A stretch of 5,558 bases of DNA, from assembly GCA_036559965.1 (NCBI GenBank), contig DATBSD010000075.1, positions 1 through 5,558 of the forward strand. Direction: 5' to 3'. The notes beneath the pieces are model-generated. The model ran no database searches, was not told where the DNA came from, and was given only the letters and a program-made list of their open reading frames with translations. The DNA is from CSP1-4 sp036559965. Lineage in GTDB: Bacteria; Chloroflexota; Limnocylindria; Limnocylindrales; CSP1-4. The translations under genes were made by a program, and so were the position numbers. This document shows, piece by piece, positions 1-4,901 of this stretch; position 1 is the stretch's first letter, and each line of letters opens with the position of its first letter.

Positions 1-985
1 CTCGACCGCCGGCCGCGACCGCGAGGGCGGCCTCGGCGATCCGGTCGGCGGCGTGACCATCGACGGTATCCCATCCCGCGATGCTCATGGCGGTCCGACG
101 GGCAGGGTCGGCGACGAGGGCATCGATCGCCGCCATGACCGACATCGGGTCGATCGTCCGACCGTCGCCCAGGTAATCCGCAGCGCCGGTCGACGCCCAT
201 GCGGGTCCCACCGCCAGCTGATCGTCGGCCGCGGCGACGAGCAGGGCTGGGCGGGCGAGACAGGCCGCCTCGAACTTCATCGTGCCGGCACCGAGCAGCG
301 CGACGTCGGTCGCCGCCATCCGATCCGCCAGGTCAGGCGGATCGCGGAGGACAGGCCCTGGCCAGGGATCGGTGGACGGCCGGGCGCCGGCGCCCAGGAT
401 GATGGTCGCCTGCCAGCGGTCCGACCCGTCGAGGTGCGGCGCGAGGCGGCCCGTCACGTCGGCCGGGTCGCTGCCGCCGAAGCAGACGAGGACATCGAGC
501 CGGCCGCGCCGCGCCGTCGCCGGTCGCTCCGTCGCATCGCGGTGGTGTCGATAGGCGGGACCGACCGCTGCGTACCGGTAGCCCTCGAGCACGCGACCGA
601 CCGCTGCGTGGCCACGCCACGTCGCCTGTGAGGGCTGGACGACGACGGCCGCCGGCGAAGCCAGGGCGTCACGGTCGTCGATGACCAGCAGTCGCTCGGC
701 TGGCAGCGCGGCCGCCTGTTCGGCGACGTCGGGCACGTCGAGGATGAAGGCGTCGATGGCGTCGTCGGGCGCAGTGTCGACCACGGCCAGTCCGATCGAC
801 GCCGCCCGTCCGGATTCGTCGTTACCCAGCGCGCCGCGCAGCAGCACGAGCTCCGGCGCCGCGCCGCGCGCCACGAGCGCGTCGGCGATGGCCAGGGCAC
901 GTCCGACATGGCCGCGGCCCTCGGCCGATCCGCACGTCGCGATGAGGCGGATGCGTGGGCTGCTGGCGATCAGAGCATCTCCCAC
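1..985 (-). CDS. pseG: PseG/SpsG-type UDP-sugar hydrolase, C-terminal end cut by window edge
   Basis: An open frame of 328 codons runs from GTG 985 off the left edge, with no stop inside the window. Since SpsG-type proteins are about 340 residues, only a short tail is probably missing. The product is a GT-B-fold protein: N-terminal GRGHVGRALAIA (24-35, H26 aligning with the catalytic His of PseG), LLVIDD in mid-domain, then VCFGGSDPADVT, the family's FGGSDP signature, and LGAGTMKFEAACLARP followed by ADDQ, the UDP-binding C-terminal motifs. PseG cleaves UDP from UDP-2,4-diacetamido-trideoxy-altropyranose to give the free sugar used by the synthase. The stretch before the histidine is atypical: ATCGSAEGRGH where the family usually has an R-x-D start to this loop. 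GTG 985 overlaps the synthase gene by 16 bases and has no good ribosome binding site; a CTG at 973 would overlap by four (CTGA) and has GGGAG five bases upstream, so the start is uncertain. Confidence 0.87.
   Translation of the reverse strand, partial: MGDALIASSPRIRLIATCGSAEGRGHVGRALAIADALVARGAAPELVLLRGALGNDESGRAASIGLAVVDTAPDDAIDAFILDVPDVAEQAAALPAERLLVIDDRDALASPAAVVVQPSQATWRGHAAVGRVLEGYRYAAVGPAYRHHRDATERPATARRGRLDVLVCFGGSDPADVTGRLAPHLDGSDRWQATIILGAGARPSTDPWPGPVLRDPPDLADRMAATDVALLGAGTMKFEAACLARPALLVAAADDQLAVGPAWASTGAADYLGDGRTIDPMSVMAAIDALVADPARRTAMSIAGWDTVDGHAADRIAEAALAVAAGGR
559..609. repeat. Exact 15-base direct repeat inside pseG
   Basis: GACCGACCGCTGCGT (plus strand) occurs at 559-573 and again at 595-609, a spacing of 36 bases or 12 codons. 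On the coding strand both copies encode Ala-Ala-Val-Gly, once after Tyr and once after His. It is in frame and may be a small internal duplication or chance in GC-rich sequence. Confidence 0.5.
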
Positions 986-2016
986 GCGAGCGGCTCGTGA
1001 CGCTCGATGCGCCGGCGCGCGACGCGCCCGAGGACGTTGGGCAGCTCGCGGACCTCGATGCCCGTGCCCGGTCGGAGGATGGCGACATCGTCCTCGGTCA
1101 GGGTCGTGCCTGGCTCGATGGCCCGCGCTGCGAACAGCGAGCGGCGGGCGGTGACGTAGAGATCGGCCTCGGCGTCGGCCATCCGCTTGACGCCGTCGCC
1201 CAGGGCCGCCTGGGCATCACGGATGGCACGGACCATGGCTGTCAGCTCGTCCGGCTCGAGGGCGAACCGATGATCGGGCCCGGGACGCGTTCGGTCGGTC
1301 GTGTAGTGCTTCTCGATGACCGCCGCTCCGAGCGTCGTGGCCACGACCGGCGCCAGCCAGCCCGGTGTGTGGTCGCTCCAGCCGACGGGCACGCCGAAGG
1401 CCCGGCGCATGGTCTCGATCGCGCGCAGGTTGAGCTGGCTGAACGGAGGCGGGTAGTTGACGACGCAGTGGAGCAGGATGAGCTGCTCGTTGCCGGTCGA
1501 ACGGACGGCGTCGACTGCGTCCTGGACCTCGCCGATGTCGGCCATGCCAGTGGAACAGATGATGGGCTTGCCGCGCGAGGCGATGTCCCGGATGAGCGGC
1601 AGGTGCCAGAGCTCGTAGGTGGCGACCTTGAAGGCCTTGACGCCCAGGCCGTCGAGCAGGTCGACCGCCTCGTGGTCGAATGGCGTCGACAGGAAGTCGA
1701 TGCCGCAACCTTCGGCATAGGCCTTCAGCTCGGCATGCCACTCGCGTGGCAGCTCGAGTTCGCGGAAGAGCTCCGACATCGTCTTGTCGGGCGGCAGGAT
1801 GGCGTCGAGGTAGGCGGCCCGGGTCGGCGTCTCAGCCACGATGCGGTCCGACTGGAAGGTCTGGAACTTGACGGCATCGGCGCCGGCCTCGGCGGCGACC
1901 TCGATGAGGCGACGAGCCTGCGCGAGATCACGGTCGTGGTTCGAGCCGGCCTCCGCGATGATGTAGACGGGTGCGCCGTCGCCGACCTCGCGATCGCCGA
2001 TCCGGACGACGTTCAT
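970..2016 (-). CDS. spsE: NeuB/SpsE-family nonulosonic acid synthase with C-terminal SAF domain
   Basis: A 348-residue PEP-condensing synthase of the sialic/legionaminic/pseudaminic acid family. The TIM-barrel domain (about 1-280) shows IIAEAGSNH (19-27, with E22), GADAVKFQT (45-53, K50), FLSTPFD (108-114), STGMADIGE (155-163), YPPPFSQLNL (188-197), GWSDHTPG (212-219) and EKHYT (235-239). H216 and H237 match the two metal-binding histidines of NeuB. PGPDH (245-249) follows. The SAF/antifreeze-like domain (about 285-348) begins RRSLFAARAI and contains R315 in RPGTGI, the arginine that reaches the partner subunit's active site in NeuB dimers. It would condense a diacetamido-trideoxy hexose with PEP, releasing phosphate. 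The ATG at 2016 overlaps the upstream stop (ATGA) and has AGGAGAG starting 13 bases upstream; a GTG at 2034 in the same frame is rejected. Classical PseI has SANH and lacks PGPDH, so substrate assignment to pseudaminate rests on neighbours. Confidence 0.93.
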   Translation of the reverse strand: MNVVRIGDREVGDGAPVYIIAEAGSNHDRDLAQARRLIEVAAEAGADAVKFQTFQSDRIVAETPTRAAYLDAILPPDKTMSELFRELELPREWHAELKAYAEGCGIDFLSTPFDHEAVDLLDGLGVKAFKVATYELWHLPLIRDIASRGKPIICSTGMADIGEVQDAVDAVRSTGNEQLILLHCVVNYPPPFSQLNLRAIETMRRAFGVPVGWSDHTPGWLAPVVATTLGAAVIEKHYTTDRTRPGPDHRFALEPDELTAMVRAIRDAQAALGDGVKRMADAEADLYVTARRSLFAARAIEPGTTLTEDDVAILRPGTGIEVRELPNVLGRVARRRIERHEPLAWEML

Positions 2017-2741
2017 CGTTCGCTCTCCTGCCACGCTTTCTGGCGGACGCCCCGATTGAGGTCGGTCAGGGCGGGCTCATCGGCCAGGATGGCGCCCAGC
2101 TCTGCGATGGTCGTCGGCCCGTGGCCACCGATGCGCTGGGCGATGGCACGAGCGAAGGCGAGGTCGTCCACGGTGTCAACGGTAAAGCGTCCCGCCGGTG
2201 GCGGCGACGCCGGCGCGAGCGATCCGATCCGGAAGCGTTCCGGCCGAGCGTACAGGAACGGCATCACGTGCTCGCGCTCGGCGGCGTCGGTCGCCTCGAT
2301 GACCGCCGACCCCAGCGCCGTCGCGCTGGCGACCTCGGCCGCGATGCCCAATGGCCATCCGGCCGTCCCGACGTAGTCGTAGCCTCCCTCCACGAGGTGG
2401 CGCACCTGCGCGGCAACGATCTCGGGGTCGACGAACGGGTTGTCGGCCGTCTCGCGGACGATGACATCGGGTCGCAGCGGCTCGACCGCCTCCCAGCAGC
2501 GGGTCAGCACGTCGTGCGTCGAGCCGCGGTGGAGTCGGTGGCCCTGGGCAACGACGAAGGCGGCCAGCTCATCGTCGCCGGGCTCGTCCGTGATGGCCAC
2601 GATCAGCCCGTCGAGGCCCCTGACGGCGGTCATGGCGTCGAGGGTCCACGCGATGAGCGGCTGGCCGCCGATATCGGCCAGTGCCTTGCCCGGCAGACGG
2701 GTCGAGCCCATCCTCGCCTGGACGACCCCGACGGTGCGCAT
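2013..2741 (-). CDS. spsF: SpsF-type cytidylyltransferase (CMP-nonulosonate synthetase candidate)
   Basis: A 242-residue nucleotidyltransferase of the SpsF branch of the CMP-sialate/CMP-Kdo synthetase superfamily. The N-terminus carries QARMGSTRLPGK (residues 8-19), the nucleotide-binding loop; RETADNPFVDP (96-106) holds D100, a likely metal ligand; EREHVMPFLY (155-164) and FTVDT (186-190, D189 as second metal ligand) follow; and the C-terminus ends with LNRGVRQK (228-235), as in SpsF proteins. It would activate the nonulosonic acid with CTP to give the CMP-sugar donor. The sequence differs from classical PseF/NeuA, whose loop reads ARGGSKR. Its position directly before the synthase and hydrolase genes parallels the spsE-spsF-spsG group of Bacillus subtilis. 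The ATG at 2741 follows the aminotransferase stop after ten bases with no obvious ribosome binding site; the next Met (residue 11) would remove half the nucleotide loop, so 2741 is the start. The exact sugar substrate is inferred from context. Confidence 0.88.
   Translation of the reverse strand: MRTVGVVQARMGSTRLPGKALADIGGQPLIAWTLDAMTAVRGLDGLIVAITDEPGDDELAAFVVAQGHRLHRGSTHDVLTRCWEAVEPLRPDVIVRETADNPFVDPEIVAAQVRHLVEGGYDYVGTAGWPLGIAAEVASATALGSAVIEATDAAEREHVMPFLYARPERFRIGSLAPASPPPAGRFTVDTVDDLAFARAIAQRIGGHGPTTIAELGAILADEPALTDLNRGVRQKAWQESER
2023..2029 (-). promoter_or_regulatory. Ribosome binding site for the NeuB/SpsE-family synthase
   Basis: AGGAGAG on the minus strand, with AGGAG ending eight bases before the ATG at 2016, is the best Shine-Dalgarno sequence in the window. 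It selects ATG 2016 over the in-frame GTG at 2034, which lies upstream of this site. Confidence 0.75.
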
Positions 2742-2751
2742 GGCCAGCGGA
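2742..2751. other. Only intergenic gap, 10 bases, between pseC and spsF
   Basis: Ten bases separate the TGA of the aminotransferase gene from the ATG of the cytidylyltransferase gene. There is no room for a promoter or terminator and no Shine-Dalgarno-like run in the 20 bases before the ATG. Reinitiation after termination is the likely mode of translation, by inference. Confidence 0.7.
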
Positions 2752-3948
2752 TCAGGCCGCGCGGTAGGCGCCGGTCACCTTGTCCAGCGCCGCCACGACG
2801 TCGTCGACGTCGGCGAGCGACATGCCGGCGTGCAGCGGGAGGGTCAGCAGGCGCTCATAGGCGTCCTCGGCGACCGGGAAGCTGAGGCCGGGGTAGCGTT
2901 CGAGGTAGTACGGGTGGCGGTGGACGGGGATGTAGTGCACGTTGACCCCGATGTTCTCTGCCCGCAGCGCGCGGTAGACACCGCCGCGATCGACGGTCAG
3001 GCGCTCGAGGCGCAGGCGCGCGAAGCAGAAGTGCCACGCCGGATCGACACCCGGCTCGACCGCCGGCAGATCGAGCAACGGATGACCGGCGAGACGCTCG
3101 AGGTAGTGCGCGGCGAGCGCCCGACGCCGGGCCAGGAACTCGTCGATGCGCTGGAGCTGCGAGCTGCCGAGCGCCGCCCCCATGTCGGTCAGCCGGTAGT
3201 TGTAGCCGAGCTCGACCATGGCGTAGGTCCAGTCGGTGCGCTGGAGCAGCTCGGTCGCGATGCCGTGGTTCCGGAAGCGGCGCATCCGCTCGGCCAGGTC
3301 GTCGCGATCGGTGAGCACCGCGCCGCCCTCGCCCGTGGTCATGATCTTGGCCGGATGCAGGCTCAGCACGGTCATGTCGGCGAGCGTGCCGACGGCGCGT
3401 CCGTCGCGCGTGGCGCCGAGGGAGTGCGAGGCGTCGGCGATGACGATCAACGAGCGGCCGGCGGCCGCCGAGATGGCCTCGCGGATGGCGTCGTAGTCGG
3501 CCGGATGGCCGGCGTAATCGATGGGCAGCACGGCTCGTGTGCGGGTGGTGATCGCAGCGCCGATGCGCGCCGGATCGATGAGCAGTGTCTCCGGCTGGAC
3601 GTCGACGAAGCGGACCTCGGCGCCCGTGTAGAGCACCGCGTTGGCCGTCGCCGCGAACGTCATCGGGGCGGTGACCGCCTCGTCACCGGGACCGAGACCG
3701 GCCGCCGCCGTGGCGCCGTGGAGCGCCGCCGTGCCGGACGAGAAGACGACCGCGTGGCGTGCCCCGGTCACCGCCGCAAGGTCCGCCTCGAGGGCCGGGA
3801 TGCGCGGACCGGTCGTCAGCCAGTCCGAGCGCAGCACATCGCCCACGGCGGCGATGTCGGCCTCGCTGATCTGCTGATGCGCGTAGGGCAGGAAGGTCGC
3901 TCGGACCGGCGGTCCGCCCTCGATGGCCAGTCGGGTGGCGACGCTCAT
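2752..3948 (-). CDS. pseC: PseC-type PLP-dependent UDP-sugar 4-aminotransferase (DegT/DnrJ/EryC1 family)
   Basis: A 398-residue fold-type I aminotransferase that would transfer an amino group, normally from glutamate, to C4 of a UDP-4-keto-6-deoxy HexNAc. Visible features in order: N-terminal LAIEGGPPVR, often seen in DegT proteins; SDWLTTGP (41-48); cofactor-phosphate loop SSGTAAL (70-76); D172 in ADASHSLGA, expected to pair with the pyridine nitrogen; K201 in LHPAKIMTTGEGG, the Schiff-base lysine; GYNYRLTD (248-255); and VHYIPVHRHPYY (337-348). The HPxK-TTGEGG block and the VHYIPVH segment match PseC rather than ArnB or RfbE relatives, as far as I can judge by eye. The ATG at 3948 overlaps the upstream stop as ATGA. 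The frame stays open upstream to 4230, but that region is the neighbour's coding sequence. No strong Shine-Dalgarno is seen, which fits translational coupling. A LegC-like aminotransferase is possible but less likely, because the cluster has a PseG-type hydrolase. Confidence 0.9.
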   Translation of the reverse strand: MSVATRLAIEGGPPVRATFLPYAHQQISEADIAAVGDVLRSDWLTTGPRIPALEADLAAVTGARHAVVFSSGTAALHGATAAAGLGPGDEAVTAPMTFAATANAVLYTGAEVRFVDVQPETLLIDPARIGAAITTRTRAVLPIDYAGHPADYDAIREAISAAAGRSLIVIADASHSLGATRDGRAVGTLADMTVLSLHPAKIMTTGEGGAVLTDRDDLAERMRRFRNHGIATELLQRTDWTYAMVELGYNYRLTDMGAALGSSQLQRIDEFLARRRALAAHYLERLAGHPLLDLPAVEPGVDPAWHFCFARLRLERLTVDRGGVYRALRAENIGVNVHYIPVHRHPYYLERYPGLSFPVAEDAYERLLTLPLHAGMSLADVDDVVAALDKVTGAYRAA

Positions 3949-4901
3949 GCCACGGGCACCCCGGCCTCGAGCCGGTCGGCCATCCACGCGCGGGTTCGTG
4001 CCAGGCCTTCGGCGAGCGAGACCTGCGGCTGCCAGCCGAGCAGGTCGGCTGCCAAGCGGGGGTCGCAGCGCAGGACGGCGATCTCGCTCTGGGGATGGAT
4101 GTGGTCCACGTGGCGGATGCGGGTCGCATCCGACTCGATGGCGCCGGCGAGCGCGTTCACCGACACGTCGGCACCGGTCCCGGCGTTGAGGATCCGACCG
4201 AGCGCGGCGTCGGAGGCCAGGGCGTCGCATACGAAGCGGGCGCAGTCCTCGGCATAGAGCAGGTCGCGCGTCTGTGTGCCGTCACCGAAGATCCGGAGCT
4301 CCTCGCCGAGCAGCGAGCGGCGCGTGAAGATGGCGACCACACCGCCCTCGCCGACCGAGCGCTGGAACGGCCCGTAGGTGTTGAACGGCCGGACGACGCT
4401 GACCGGCAGGCCGTAGGCGTACCCATACGAGAGGGTCAGTGCCTCACCGGCGAGCTTGGATGCCGCATACGGCGAAGCGGGTTTCGTGGCGTGCGCCTCG
4501 TCGATGCCCGCCTCACGCGCGCTTCGGTCGTAGACCATGCACGTGCTCATGAACAGGAAGCGGGCGCCCGTCGAGCGGGCGGCTTCGAGCAGCCGGAAGG
4601 TGCCGACGACGTCGTTGTCGAAGGTCTCGGACGGGTCGTCGATGGAGTCCTGGACGGAGATCGATGCGGCGAGGTGCGCCACCGCGTCGACCTCGGCCAG
4701 CCACCGACGGCAGCCAGCGGCGTCGCGGACGTCGCCGATCTCGAACGGGCGCAGGCCGGGGTGGCCGTCGAACTCGGCCAGGTTGGCCGCCTCGCCGGTC
4801 GCGAGGTTGTCGATCGGCAGGACCTCGTCGCCTCGCGCGAGCAGCTCGCCGACGACCCAGCGCCCGATGAATCCGGCGGCGCCGGTCACGAGGACCCTCA
4901 C
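3945..4901 (-). CDS. NAD-dependent epimerase/dehydratase, extended SDR (Pal-like candidate)
   Basis: A complete 318-residue extended short-chain dehydrogenase. The dinucleotide fold opens with TGAAGFIG (residues 6-13), and an acidic residue after strand 2 (D31, in PIDNL) suggests NAD. The catalytic region has S119-T120 in STCMVYD and Y145/K149 in YAASK. RPFNTYGPFQ (171-180) and GDGTQTRDLLY (207-216) are typical of sugar-nucleotide epimerases. The 4,6-dehydratase acid pair that normally follows the catalytic Thr (as in STDEVYG) is absent, so a simple RmlB-like dehydratase is unlikely. Set between a CapD-class dehydratase and a PseC-type aminotransferase, it plausibly works on the same UDP-sugar, epimerising or isomerising it toward UDP-4-keto-6-deoxy-L-AltNAc, as Pal does in Bacillus thuringiensis; this is inference from context and remembered family features. 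The GTG start at 4901 is supported by the GTGA overlap with the upstream stop and by GGAG eight bases upstream. A generic UDP-sugar epimerase for another glycan is the alternative. Confidence 0.9.
   Translation of the reverse strand: MRVLVTGAAGFIGRWVVGELLARGDEVLPIDNLATGEAANLAEFDGHPGLRPFEIGDVRDAAGCRRWLAEVDAVAHLAASISVQDSIDDPSETFDNDVVGTFRLLEAARSTGARFLFMSTCMVYDRSAREAGIDEAHATKPASPYAASKLAGEALTLSYGYAYGLPVSVVRPFNTYGPFQRSVGEGGVVAIFTRRSLLGEELRIFGDGTQTRDLLYAEDCARFVCDALASDAALGRILNAGTGADVSVNALAGAIESDATRIRHVDHIHPQSEIAVLRCDPRLAADLLGWQPQVSLAEGLARTRAWMADRLEAGVPVA

Noticed and set aside
454..909. Minus-strand ATG frame of 151 codons inside the hydrolase region
   Set aside because: It is out of frame with the PseG-type frame, which carries the GRGH, FGGSDP and ADDQ motifs without a stop across the whole region.
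2017..2034. GTG at 2034 as start of the synthase
   Set aside because: The ATG at 2016 has AGGAG eight bases upstream and forms an ATGA overlap, while the six extra residues lie upstream of that ribosome binding site.
955..2376. Long plus-strand open frame of 473 codons opposite the synthase and cytidylyltransferase genes
   Set aside because: It lies antisense to two genes with clear catalytic motifs, has no recognisable domain, and long antisense frames are expected in GC-rich coding DNA.
3949..4230. N-terminal extension of the aminotransferase to an upstream start
   Set aside because: The extra 94 codons overlap the SDR gene out of frame and encode Arg-rich sequence; DegT proteins start near the LAIEGG segment, which follows ATG 3948.
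2440..4257. Plus-strand open frame of 605 codons opposite the aminotransferase gene
   Set aside because: Although longer than the real gene beneath it, its translation is low-complexity and rich in Arg, Ala and Gly with no motif, whereas the minus strand encodes an intact PLP aminotransferase.
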